Shown one piece after another: positions 33,042 through 42,793 of a stretch of 64,000 bases of DNA. Where the stretch lies: positions 1-64,000 of the forward strand of contig CAJWHT010000002.1 of NCBI GenBank assembly GCA_913041495.1, given 5' to 3'. The stretch comes from an uncultured Desulfobacteraceae bacterium (GTDB taxonomy: Bacteria > Desulfobacterota > Desulfobacteria > Desulfobacterales > Desulfobacteraceae). The notes below the pieces were generated by a model. That model saw nothing but the letters and a program-made list of their open reading frames with translations, made no database searches and was not told the origin of the DNA. Each line of letters starts with the position of its first letter. Positions within the stretch are counted from its first letter, which is position 1. A program made the translations under genes and the position numbers.

Positions 33042-35160
33042 GTTTGGCCTGCCCTGTCTGTTTACCCGGTACTTTTCCCGATGGGGAATAAACCTGTCCG
33101 TGGGCTGCACCCACCAGGGCCTGAACATCCAGGATCAGGCAGACCCGGCCGTCAGCCATGATCGTTGCCCCTGAGACTCCGGGAACCTCGCCCAGCATCC
33201 CCGAAAGATTCTTGCGTACGATGCTCTGTTTGGCAACGACTTCATCCACCAGGATACCGGCCTGACGGCCGCCGTCCTCCACCACAACGACAATGGGATC
33301 GCAAGGGGGGCCATCGGTTGTTGCCAGGTTCATAAACGCCTGAAGGTTCACCAGAGGAACGATGGCTTCTTGGAATTTGATGTAGGGATGGCCCCCCATG
33401 GCCGTACCGCGGATGTCCGGGGTCAGCCTGAGGGCGGTAATGATGGAAAGGGTGGGGATCACGTAGCGGTTTGACGCACTTGTGATAATCATACCGTCCA
33501 TAATGGCCAGGGTCAGGGGCAGGGTGATGGCCACCCGGGTGCCTTTTCCCTGTTCCGATGACAGGACGATCCTGCCGTTGAACTCGGAGATCGTGGTTTT
33601 CACCACATCCATGCCTACGCCGCGGCCTGAGATGTCCGTGACCTTTGTGGCGGTGCTGAGGCCCGGGTGAAAGATCAGATGGAGCACGGCGGTTTCATCC
33701 ATCTGTTCCGGATCATCCTGCGCCGCATTATCGACGATGCCTGCGGCCGTTGCCTTTTTCAGCAACCGTGCCCTGTCGATCCCCCTGCCGTCATCGGTCA
33801 CCTCTATGACAAGGCTGGCGCCTTCGTGGTATCCCTTGAGTGTAACGGTGGCCGTTTCGGGTTTTCCCTGCCGCAAGCGGTGGGCGAGGTCATTTTCAAT
33901 GCCGTGGTCAATACTGTTGCGGATGATGTGAATCAGGGGGTCGGCCAGGCCGTCCACCAGGGTTTTGTCAAGTTCCGTCAACTCACCTTCAACGATAAAA
34001 CGCAATTTTTTATTTTGTTTTAAGGCCAGGTCCCTGGCCACCCGCCGCATGCGGTTGAACAATGGCTTTAAAGGGACCATTCTCAGGGAAAGACCGATTT
34101 TTTGCAGGGTTTTTGTGCTCTCTTCCAGCGCCTTGAAGGCCTGGGCCGCCTCCCGGGTCCGTGCCCGGCCCCCTGTCGCCCCCGTGTGCTGGGCGCTGAC
34201 CATGGCCTGGGCAATGGCCAGTTCTCCGATAATATCTATCAGATAATCCAGCCGGTCCGGATCGATCTGGACCGGACGTTTGGTGCGGCCGTTGGAAGAA
34301 GGGACACTGCCGTTCTCATCGGGATTCGTTTTCGGTTGACTGTCTTTTGGTAATTCCAAAGTGTCAGTGGAGGCATCAATACGGTTCTGCCACTGCTCAA
34401 GGGCGGAGATAAGCGTGTCCGCTTTTTCGGGTGACGCCGCCTCTCCTCTATAGAAAGCAAAGGTGGCAAAGAGCCAGTCTTTCACCCGGAGAAACACCTG
34501 GGCCGCTTCCGGTGTCAGGGAAGAGAGCAGCAGGTCTTCAGTATGGTGGCAGACCTGTTCCACCCTGTTGAGTCCTAAAAAGCCGGCTTCTCCTTTCATG
34601 GTGTGGATCAGGCGTTTTATTTCCCGGGGCGGTTTGTCCAAGTCACCGTTTTCAAGTTCAAGGATCAAGGATTCGATCTCTTCGAGAACCTGTACCTTGG
34701 ACACCAGAAAGAGTTCAAAGTCTTCCATGCTCAAATGGGGCGGCAGGTGGCCCGGGTGGCGGACGCTATCTTGGCTATCGCTGCTATTGCAGATTTCGCT
34801 GGTGCTGATGCCGGAATATTTTTCCAGGGTTGCGTCGTCATCAATGTCTTTGTCTGAGACGCCTTCATCCGGGTCTGCCAGAAAATTCAGGGTAGCCATC
34901 TGCCGGTTGAGTGCGGTCATTGCCTGATCCGTATTCATTTCTTTTTTACGGATCTTCTGGATCAGTTTCGCCGTGCCGGAGGCTTCCCTGGCGATGGCCG
35001 GCAAATGCTGATCTTTGGCAATCCCGTTGATGGATTTCAACAGGCTAAGACTTTTTCTGAACGCCTCAGGGTCTGAGGGATCCGCCATGACGATTTCCAG
35101 GGACAGAGCCTCAAGAAGGTCGATGATGTCGGCATATGTCGCATTTGATTCAGGGGGCAT
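33034..35160 (-). CDS. CheA-like chemotaxis histidine kinase
   Basis: Hpt RLIHTMKGEAGFLG; P4 NSIDHGIENDLAHRLRQGKP; GRGVGMDVVKTTI; CheW-like C-terminus. Confidence 0.9.
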   Translation of the reverse strand: MPPESNATYADIIDLLEALSLEIVMADPSDPEAFRKSLSLLKSINGIAKDQHLPAIAREASGTAKLIQKIRKKEMNTDQAMTALNRQMATLNFLADPDEGVSDKDIDDDATLEKYSGISTSEICNSSDSQDSVRHPGHLPPHLSMEDFELFLVSKVQVLEEIESLILELENGDLDKPPREIKRLIHTMKGEAGFLGLNRVEQVCHHTEDLLLSSLTPEAAQVFLRVKDWLFATFAFYRGEAASPEKADTLISALEQWQNRIDASTDTLELPKDSQPKTNPDENGSVPSSNGRTKRPVQIDPDRLDYLIDIIGELAIAQAMVSAQHTGATGGRARTREAAQAFKALEESTKTLQKIGLSLRMVPLKPLFNRMRRVARDLALKQNKKLRFIVEGELTELDKTLVDGLADPLIHIIRNSIDHGIENDLAHRLRQGKPETATVTLKGYHEGASLVIEVTDDGRGIDRARLLKKATAAGIVDNAAQDDPEQMDETAVLHLIFHPGLSTATKVTDISGRGVGMDVVKTTISEFNGRIVLSSEQGKGTRVAITLPLTLAIMDGMIITSASNRYVIPTLSIITALRLTPDIRGTAMGGHPYIKFQEAIVPLVNLQAFMNLATTDGPPCDPIVVVVEDGGRQAGILVDEVVAKQSIVRKNLSGMLGEVPGVSGATIMADGRVCLILDVQALVGAAHGQVYSPSGKVPGKQTGQAKLS

Positions 35161-35266
35161 ATTGGGTTTGGTTTTCCAGCGATTCTTTTTTTGTCAGGGT
35201 AAATACGGTGGCACCGGATCTTCATTACCATAAAAGAAGTTCCTGGGAAACCTTTTAATCCGGCTT

Positions 35267-37027
35267 CTATCGGTCTTGTTCCGGCAGATCGCGCCGGCAG
35301 ATACGGCAGTCGGTGCAGGATTTCATAGGGCAGGATGCCGAGGGCTTTTCCCTGCGTGCCCGTTCAAGTTCCCTGCGCAAAAAGCCGTCACTGACCCGGT
35401 GGGCCAGGATATCCCAGGGCAGGGCAGGGGGGGGATCTCCCTGAATGGTTTTTTCGGTGTGGATAACGGTTTCGCAATAGGCTTTTTGGGTTTTCATGGC
35501 CCGGGTCCATCCGAGATCAAGGGCGGTTTCGATCAGATCCGCCGCTTTCCTGTCGCCCAAGGAGAGCAGGGCATGGATTCTTGCCTGGCGCAGCGATTCT
35601 AAATTCAAGGATACGTTCGGGGTCTTTTTTAATCCCTGGCGGATGATATCCAGACGGGCTTTGAGCTCTTTTTCCGCCATCATGGCAGTCCATTGAAAGG
35701 GAGTGGCAGGTTTGGGAATGAAGGGGTTGATGCTCAGGGTGATGGTGCCGATTTTTTTTCTTTCCCTGGAGGCCTCAAGAAAAACCGACTTGATGTCCAG
35801 GGTGAGATCGACGATGGCCCGGACATCTTCCCGGGTCTCGAAGGGCAGGCCGATCATGAAATAGAGTTTCAGGTTCATGATCCCTTTATCCACAAGGGAT
35901 TTGGCTGCATTTAGGATTTGCTCCCGGGTCAGTTTTTTGCTGATGACCCGCCGCATTCGCGGGGAACCGGCCTCAGGGGCGATGGTTGCGGTCTTTACAC
36001 CGGCGTCGGACAGAATGGAGATGATATGGTCATCCAGTTTGTCCGCCCGCAGGGATGAAAAAGAAAGGGTCAGACCCTTGTCTTTTCCGTATTGGCAGAT
36101 CTGCCCGATATCCGGATGATCCAGAACCGCAGAGCTGACGATACCGGCCCTGTCCGTTTTTTGGGCGGCTTCGTCAAGGGCGGCTTTCAGGGTGTCCAGG
36201 GGATAGACCCGCGGCGGCCGGTATATAAACCCTGCCGTACAGAAGCGGCAGCCGTGGGGACAGCCTTTGAGGGTTTCTATGAGAAATACGTCTTTAAATG
36301 CGGTGTCCGATGTCATCACGGCCGTTGTGGTGCTGATACCGGTCAGGTCCTCCAGGTACTGGACCTGGATGCGGTTTTTTAAGGGCGGTGCGCCGGTTGA
36401 TTCAGGCGTATCACCGTAACAGATGGGCAGGTGTTGGGCAGGCACATAGGCACCGGGAAGCTTGGATTCGACGGTGTCCAGAAAATCCTTACGGGTGTCT
36501 GTTGATCTAAAATGGTCAAAAAAGCCGGAGAGCAGGCACTCGGCCTCTCCCAACAGGAAAAGATCCACAAAGGGGGCTATGGGTTCGGGGTTAAGAAAAC
36601 AGGCGACTCCCCCCGCGGCCACCAGTGGGTGGTGGATGTGGTTTCGATCACTTGATCGATCTGCTGACCGCAGAGGGATGCCTGTTGCCCGCAAAAGCTG
36701 AGCAAGGTGTAAAAAGTCGTTCTCAAAAGATATGGAGAACAGGATCATGTCAAATTGATCCAGGGGTAAACCGGTTTCAAGGCTTTTGATCTGTGGATTT
36801 TTTTCCCGGGTGTGGGGGAAAAAGACCCGTTCACAGGCAACCTCCGGTATCTGGTTTGCCAGCCGGTAAACGGTCTGGAAGCCCAGGGAGGACATGCCGG
36901 CCTTGTAAGTGTTGGGATAGACCAATGCGACTTTGATCAACCCATAGCCCCGTTTGACAATGGCCCCCTGTTCCTGAACCTTCAGGTGGTCAGGGCGGAC
37001 CCGGGACGGTTTACGCCTCTTTTTCAT
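35267..37027 (-). CDS. Radical SAM protein (B12-binding-like N-terminus)
   Basis: VALVYPNTYKAGMSSLGFQTVY; ETLKGCPHGCRFCTAGFIYRP. Confidence 0.85.
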   Translation of the reverse strand: MKKRRKPSRVRPDHLKVQEQGAIVKRGYGLIKVALVYPNTYKAGMSSLGFQTVYRLANQIPEVACERVFFPHTREKNPQIKSLETGLPLDQFDMILFSISFENDFLHLAQLLRATGIPLRSADRSSDRNHIHHPLVAAGGVACFLNPEPIAPFVDLFLLGEAECLLSGFFDHFRSTDTRKDFLDTVESKLPGAYVPAQHLPICYGDTPESTGAPPLKNRIQVQYLEDLTGISTTTAVMTSDTAFKDVFLIETLKGCPHGCRFCTAGFIYRPPRVYPLDTLKAALDEAAQKTDRAGIVSSAVLDHPDIGQICQYGKDKGLTLSFSSLRADKLDDHIISILSDAGVKTATIAPEAGSPRMRRVISKKLTREQILNAAKSLVDKGIMNLKLYFMIGLPFETREDVRAIVDLTLDIKSVFLEASRERKKIGTITLSINPFIPKPATPFQWTAMMAEKELKARLDIIRQGLKKTPNVSLNLESLRQARIHALLSLGDRKAADLIETALDLGWTRAMKTQKAYCETVIHTEKTIQGDPPPALPWDILAHRVSDGFLRRELERARREKPSASCPMKSCTDCRICRRDLPEQDR

Positions 37028-37036
37028 GTATACGGT

Positions 37037-38362
37037 TTAGTCTGCTTTACGTCTGAGGAACGTGGGCACCTCCAGGTCATCGTGGTCAAAGCTCATGCCG
37101 TAATCCTGGGACAGGCTTTCATCCCCCACGGCCTTTTTGGACGTCACCCGGACCACCGGGGCGTCAAATTCGTTCCAGTTTGCCAGATCTTCTTCCGTGG
37201 CATCCCTGACCACGCCACGGGCGATGGTTTCCCGTTGTGCGTGGGTCTCTGAACGGGTTTCCCGGGCAGGTGATGCGTAGGACTGCACCGCTGCGGCTGC
37301 GGCCGCATTTGAATTGGCCGCATAGGCCGGACGGCTGGCAGGTGCGGACTGGGGCTGGCCGGGGGAGAACCTGTGCATGTTTTCGGCAAGGGCCGGTTCT
37401 TCCTGGCCGATACCGGTGGCGATTACGGTGATTCGGATTTCATCTCCCAGATCCTCGTCAAAGGTCTGGCCCCAGATGATTTCGGCATCATCGCCCACTT
37501 CCTGGTAGATCCGGTCGGAGGCGTCTGTCATTTCATCCAGGGTCAGGTCGGAACTGGAGGTGATGTTCATGAGAACACCTTTTGCCCCTGAAATGGAGAT
37601 GTCTTCCAGCAGCGGATGGGAAATGGCCTTTTCCGCGGCTTCGATGGCCCGGTTCTCACCGGAGGCGATGCCGATACCCATCAGGGCCTTGCCGGATTTC
37701 TGCATGGTGGCCTTTACGTCCGCAAAGTCCAGGTTGACGTGGCCGGGCATCATGATCAGGTCGGTGATGCCTTTGACGGAGTGGTGAAGAATTTCGTCCG
37801 CCTTGATGTACATATCCTTGAGACGGGCGCCCTTGGGAGCGATGCCCCGGAGCCTGTCATTGGGGATGGTGATGACGGTATCGGTGATGCCGTGGAGTTT
37901 ATCCAGGCCCTCAATGGCCATTCTTTCCCTTTTTTTGCCTTCAAACTGAAAGGGTTTTGAGGCCACGGCCACGGTGAGGATACCCAAGTCTTTACAGATT
38001 TCAGCGATGATGGGGGCCGCACCTGTGCCCGTGCCGCCGCCGAATCCTGCGGTGATGAATACCATGTGGCTGTCTTCTAAGGCGTCACGGATCTCGTCCA
38101 TGCTTTCCAGGGCAGCTTCACGGCCCTTGTTGGGATCGGCGCCTGCGCCCAGGCCTTCGGTGATCTGGGTGCCCAGCTGGATCTTCAGTTCTGCCTTGGA
38201 CTGTTCCAGTGCCTGGGCATCGGTGTTGGCCGCGATGAATTTCACACCCTGGAGTTTTGCGTCAATCATGTTGTTGACCGCGTTACCGCCGGCTCCGCCG
38301 ACACCGATTACCTTGATTTTAGCCGTGTTGTCGTTCTCGACATAAGAAAAAGTCATTTCCAC
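37037..38362 (-). CDS. ftsZ: Cell division protein FtsZ
   Basis: GVGGAGGNAVNNM, GGGTGTGAAP and C-terminal DLEVPTFLRRKAD. Confidence 0.97.
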   Translation of the reverse strand: MEMTFSYVENDNTAKIKVIGVGGAGGNAVNNMIDAKLQGVKFIAANTDAQALEQSKAELKIQLGTQITEGLGAGADPNKGREAALESMDEIRDALEDSHMVFITAGFGGGTGTGAAPIIAEICKDLGILTVAVASKPFQFEGKKRERMAIEGLDKLHGITDTVITIPNDRLRGIAPKGARLKDMYIKADEILHHSVKGITDLIMMPGHVNLDFADVKATMQKSGKALMGIGIASGENRAIEAAEKAISHPLLEDISISGAKGVLMNITSSSDLTLDEMTDASDRIYQEVGDDAEIIWGQTFDEDLGDEIRITVIATGIGQEEPALAENMHRFSPGQPQSAPASRPAYAANSNAAAAAAVQSYASPARETRSETHAQRETIARGVVRDATEEDLANWNEFDAPVVRVTSKKAVGDESLSQDYGMSFDHDDLEVPTFLRRKAD

Positions 38363-38376
38363 CTCCCAAGTGGTTG

Positions 38377-39606
38377 TTAAATAATGTCTTTAAACCATTG
38401 TTTCATTCTGTTTAAAACGTTAGTAAACCCAGCCCCCCCATCACTGTGTCGCACGTCGATCTTGGTGTCGGCATTGGAGCCGAAAATCACAAGACCCACA
38501 GCCGTGGCGTAAGCCGGGTTTTTTACGATATCCTTGAGCCCGCCGATGCGATTGGGCTCGCCTACCCTGACCGGGACGCCGAAGACGGATTCGGCAAGTT
38601 CCGCGATGCCGTCCAGGACCACACTGCCGCCGGTGAGCACAAACCCGGCAGGGAAGGAATTTTCAAGTCCGTTGGAAAAAAGTTCCTGCTTGAGCAGGGA
38701 GAACACCTCTTCCACCCGCGGCTCCAGGATCTCTGCCAGGATGCCCTTGGAGAGCCGCTTGGGTTCCCTGCCGCCCACGGCCGGCACCTCAATGGATTCG
38801 CCGGATCTCACATGCTGGGGCACACAGGTACCGTGTTCAATTTTGATCTTTTCGGCCTCGGGCAGGGGGGTCCGAAGGCCGATGGAAATATCGTTGGTCA
38901 GGTTATGCCCGCCCACGGTGAGTTCATAGATGAACTTCACGTTATTGTCCTTGAACAGGGCCAGGTCCGTGGTGCCGCCGCCCATGTCCGCCAGGGCGCA
39001 ACCCAGTTCCTTTTCTTCGTCCGTCAGAACCGCCTGGCCGGATGCCAGGGATTCCAGGACAATGTCGCAGACCTCTAATCCCGCCTTGTTGCAGCACTTG
39101 ACAATGTTCCGTGCCGAAGAGACGGCGCCTGTGACAATATGGATCTTTGCCTCCAGCCGGATGGCGGTCATGCCCACCGGATTTTGGATGGACTCCATGT
39201 CATCTACGATAAACTCCTGTGGGATAACGTGGAGGATTTCCCGGTCCGTGGGGATGGCCACCGCCTTGGCCGCATCAATCACCCGTTCCACGTCCGCTTC
39301 GGTGATTTCCCGGCCTTTGATGGCGATAATGCCGTGGCTGTTGAATCCCTTGATATGGTTGCCTGCAATGCCCACATAAACAGAGGAAATATCACAGCCG
39401 GCCATGAGCTCGGCCTCTTCCACCGCCTTTTTGATTGAATCCACCGTGGATTCAATATTGACGACCGACCCTTTGCGCAGGCCCGTGGAGGGATGGGAGC
39501 CGACACCGATGATGTTGACCTCCTCATCCAGCATCTCGCCCACCACCGCGCATATCTTGGTGGTGCCGATATCCAGACCTACCAGTATTTTTTCATTTCC
39601 CTGCAA
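38377..39606 (-). CDS. ftsA: Cell division protein FtsA
   Basis: ILVGLDIGTTKICAVVGE; position in dcw cluster. Confidence 0.96.
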   Translation of the reverse strand: MQGNEKILVGLDIGTTKICAVVGEMLDEEVNIIGVGSHPSTGLRKGSVVNIESTVDSIKKAVEEAELMAGCDISSVYVGIAGNHIKGFNSHGIIAIKGREITEADVERVIDAAKAVAIPTDREILHVIPQEFIVDDMESIQNPVGMTAIRLEAKIHIVTGAVSSARNIVKCCNKAGLEVCDIVLESLASGQAVLTDEEKELGCALADMGGGTTDLALFKDNNVKFIYELTVGGHNLTNDISIGLRTPLPEAEKIKIEHGTCVPQHVRSGESIEVPAVGGREPKRLSKGILAEILEPRVEEVFSLLKQELFSNGLENSFPAGFVLTGGSVVLDGIAELAESVFGVPVRVGEPNRIGGLKDIVKNPAYATAVGLVIFGSNADTKIDVRHSDGGAGFTNVLNRMKQWFKDII

Positions 39607-39607
39607 G

Positions 39608-40516
39608 TTAAACCCCCTTTTCTATAGTGTTGTGCAGAGCGTCCTCCGTCTTGATAAAAATTTTTTCAATGTTGAACAGGTCCATGGCCAGAATAACTTT
39701 TGAGGGAAAATGGGTTGCCATGTACCTGGAGATTTTTTGGGCCCGGGCCAGCTTTTCCTCGAACCGCCCGAAGCCAAGTTTTATGGGGATCAGGCTCGAG
39801 GATGCCCCTTCAAGATTAAAGCTGTCCGGCTGTGTCCGGTTGTACGCGTCATGGGACTGGATGGTGACCCCGAAGTTTTCATCCCCGTGGATGTGTTTGA
39901 CCTCTCCTAACCCACGGACCTTGAGCAGATCCATGATGGCGTTGAACAATTCCCCCTCGAACAGGTAGGTGTTGTTGGACAGGCTCAGGTCCACCCCTGA
40001 AATCACGGGCAGGGCGTAGAGTTTGTCCTTTTCCGGCTCGTATTCCTTGAAGGGTACGCCCTGGGTGTTGATGATGATGTCCGCCAGGTTTTCTATGGTC
40101 ACGATGGCCAGGGGTTCCTGTTCTTCTATTCTTATATCCAGGCCGGTGAACAGGTCCCGGCGCACCGTGGCCCTGGCCACCCAGGGGTGGGATACAAGCT
40201 GCCGTTCCACCGCTGCCAGATGGATTTCAAACAGGTTGGCGGGCTGGTCCAGACCGGCCCGGGTGATCAGTTCGTCCCGGGTCACCCGGTTGAGGCCTTC
40301 GATATGGATATTCTGGATGGTAAAGAAGGGGCTCTGGACCACGGCGTCATGGGCCCAGATCGCTGCCAGGCTCATGGCGGCTACGACGAACACCGGGACA
40401 ATGATCCGGAAAAAGGAGAGTCCTTTGCGGCTGCCGGACGCTTTTTGTTTTCCGTCAGCTGCGGTTTTCGCGGACTCCGGCTTATACCGATTCTGTTTTA
40501 CACGTTTAGTCACCAA
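39608..40516 (-). CDS. ftsQ: Cell division protein FtsQ (POTRA)
   Basis: Single TM plus FTIQNIHIEGLNRVTRDEL; between murB and ftsA. Confidence 0.88.
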   Translation of the reverse strand: MVTKRVKQNRYKPESAKTAADGKQKASGSRKGLSFFRIIVPVFVVAAMSLAAIWAHDAVVQSPFFTIQNIHIEGLNRVTRDELITRAGLDQPANLFEIHLAAVERQLVSHPWVARATVRRDLFTGLDIRIEEQEPLAIVTIENLADIIINTQGVPFKEYEPEKDKLYALPVISGVDLSLSNNTYLFEGELFNAIMDLLKVRGLGEVKHIHGDENFGVTIQSHDAYNRTQPDSFNLEGASSSLIPIKLGFGRFEEKLARAQKISRYMATHFPSKVILAMDLFNIEKIFIKTEDALHNTIEKGV

Positions 40517-41420
40517 TGGTCTTCACCTCTGCTTCAAGTTTGATATTGAATTTCTCAAACACACGTTCCTGTACGTTTGCTGCCAGGGTGGTGATATCGC
40601 TGCAATCCGCATTATCGTGGTTGATGATAAAATTGGCGTGCAGGTCAGATACCATGGCTCCCCCGTATGTGGTCCCCTTTAATCCGGCCTGTTCGATGAG
40701 TAGGCCTGCCGGTTTGTCCGGGGACGGATTTTTGAAAAAGCAGCCGCCGCTGGCTTTGGACACCGGCTGGCTGGTATTTTTTGCCTTCAGGTTGGTTTCG
40801 AATGCTGCCTTCACCCGGTCTGCGGCCGCCGGAGTCAATTGCAATGTGGCACTGAGAATGATGCGCCCGCCCAGGTCCAGAGATCTATAGGAGAAGTTGA
40901 GATCCCCCGCATTCAGTGTGTTTATCTCCAGAGTGTCGGGATTGAGAATGTCAACCGAACCGACAATCGCCGCCATGTCACTGCCGTGGGAGCCTGCGTT
41001 CATCATGATGGCCCCACCCAGTGTACCCGGGATGCCGGCTGCCCATTCAAGCCCGGCATATCCTTTTTCTGCGGACATCCGGCACAGCTTGCCCAGTTTT
41101 TCACCGGCCATGGCCGTAAGACGGATCTGGTCTTTTTTTGCCGCAAACTCCGGGGTGGTTTTAAGCCCTGTCAGCACAATGACAAGCCCCCGTATCCCTG
41201 AGTCCGTCACCAGGGTGTTGGTGCCGCCGCCCAGAACCGTTACCGGTACCCGGGCTGTCCGGGCGGTTTTCAAAAGAGCGACCAGCGTATCCACGCGTTC
41301 CGGTATCGCCAGGACATCTGCGGGGCCGCCCACCCTGAAACTGGTATACCGGCTTAAGGAAACATTGAACGATACGTCAAATCCCTTGAACGTATTGGTA
41401 TGTCCGGCGTTTTCGGTCAT
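40506..41420 (-). CDS. murB: UDP-N-acetylenolpyruvoylglucosamine reductase
   Basis: SRYTSFRVGGPADVL; GWAAGIPGT-like GLEWAAGIPGTLGGAIMMNAG. Confidence 0.95.
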   Translation of the reverse strand: MTENAGHTNTFKGFDVSFNVSLSRYTSFRVGGPADVLAIPERVDTLVALLKTARTARVPVTVLGGGTNTLVTDSGIRGLVIVLTGLKTTPEFAAKKDQIRLTAMAGEKLGKLCRMSAEKGYAGLEWAAGIPGTLGGAIMMNAGSHGSDMAAIVGSVDILNPDTLEINTLNAGDLNFSYRSLDLGGRIILSATLQLTPAAADRVKAAFETNLKAKNTSQPVSKASGGCFFKNPSPDKPAGLLIEQAGLKGTTYGGAMVSDLHANFIINHDNADCSDITTLAANVQERVFEKFNIKLEAEVKTIGD

Positions 41421-41425
41421 CGTTC

Positions 41426-42793
41426 CTATAAAATCTCCACCAGTTTTTCACCCAGGGTATAGACATCCCCTGCCCCGAGGGTCAGGACCATGTCGCCTTC
41501 CTTGGCCTTATGGGTGATCATGGACAGGGCCTGGGTAAAATCCGGGGCAAAGTCCACCTCTTTATGGCCGTGGGACCGGATACCTTCCACCAGGCTTTGG
41601 GCATCCACCCCCGGAATCGGTTCCTCTGATGCCGCATAAATAGGCAGCACCATGAGGATGTCCGACTGGTAAAAGGACCGGGTGAACTCCTGGAATAAGC
41701 CTTGGGTCCGTGTATACCTGTGGGGCTGGAACACGACGATCAGACGCTTGTCCGGGTAGCTTTCCCGCACTGCCGTCAGGGTGGCCAGGATTTCGGTCGG
41801 ATGATGGCCGTAGTCATCCATTACCGTGATACCTTTCTTTTCTCCCTTGATTTCCAGGCGGCGTTTCACCCCTTTAATTTTTTCAAGGGCTTCCTTGATG
41901 GTGTCAAAGGGGATGTTCAGTTCAATGCCCACCGCAATGCCTGCCATGGCGTTGAGGATGTTGTGCTGGCCGCCGATATTCAGCAGGATCTCTCCTAAGT
42001 CTTCATCGTTTTTCGCAACGGAGAAACGGCTTTTTCCGTTTTCAAACCGGACGTGCCTGGCCTGGAGGTCGGACTGGGCGGACATGCCGTAGGTGGTATG
42101 GCGTACATTTATCTTTGGCATAATATCCTGGATGTGTTCGTTGTCCAGACAGAGAACCGCCAGGCCGTAAAAGGGAATGGAATTGATGAACCGGACGAAC
42201 TTATCCTTGATGTCATCGATATCCTTATAATAATCCAGGTGCTCCAGATCGATGTTGGTCACGGCGGCAATGGCCGGCGCGTACTTCAGAAAGGAGCCGT
42301 CACTCTCATCGGCTTCCGCCACGATAAATTCCCCGCTGCCGTGCAGCGCGTTGGTGTCCAGGCCCTGGAGGAGGCCGCCGATGATCACCGTGGGGTCCAG
42401 CCCCGCCGTATTCAGGATCTGTGAGATCATGGAGGTGGTGGAGGTCTTTCCGTGGGCGCCGGAAACGGCGATGGAGTATTTGATCCGCATCAGTTCCGCC
42501 AGCATTTCAGCCCTTGGGATGATGGGCAGTCCCAGTTCTTTTGCCCGCACAACTTCAGGGTTTTCCGCTGCAATGGCGGATGAGGTGACCACCACGTTGA
42601 CGTCCCGGATGTTTTCCTTGGCATGGCCCTGGAAAACCTTTGCGCCTTTTCCTTGGAGGCGTTCGGTGATATGGGAGAGTTTGAGATCAGAGCCTGAGAC
42701 CGTATACCCCAGGTTCAGCAGCAGTTCCGCAATCCCGCTCATGCCGATGCCGCCGATGCCGACAAAGTGAATATGATAGTTGGGCTGGTACAC
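41426..42793 (-). CDS. murC: UDP-N-acetylmuramate-L-alanine ligase
   Basis: IHFVGIGGIGMSGIAELL and SGAHGKTSTTSM. Confidence 0.96.
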   Translation of the reverse strand: MYQPNYHIHFVGIGGIGMSGIAELLLNLGYTVSGSDLKLSHITERLQGKGAKVFQGHAKENIRDVNVVVTSSAIAAENPEVVRAKELGLPIIPRAEMLAELMRIKYSIAVSGAHGKTSTTSMISQILNTAGLDPTVIIGGLLQGLDTNALHGSGEFIVAEADESDGSFLKYAPAIAAVTNIDLEHLDYYKDIDDIKDKFVRFINSIPFYGLAVLCLDNEHIQDIMPKINVRHTTYGMSAQSDLQARHVRFENGKSRFSVAKNDEDLGEILLNIGGQHNILNAMAGIAVGIELNIPFDTIKEALEKIKGVKRRLEIKGEKKGITVMDDYGHHPTEILATLTAVRESYPDKRLIVVFQPHRYTRTQGLFQEFTRSFYQSDILMVLPIYAASEEPIPGVDAQSLVEGIRSHGHKEVDFAPDFTQALSMITHKAKEGDMVLTLGAGDVYTLGEKLVEIL

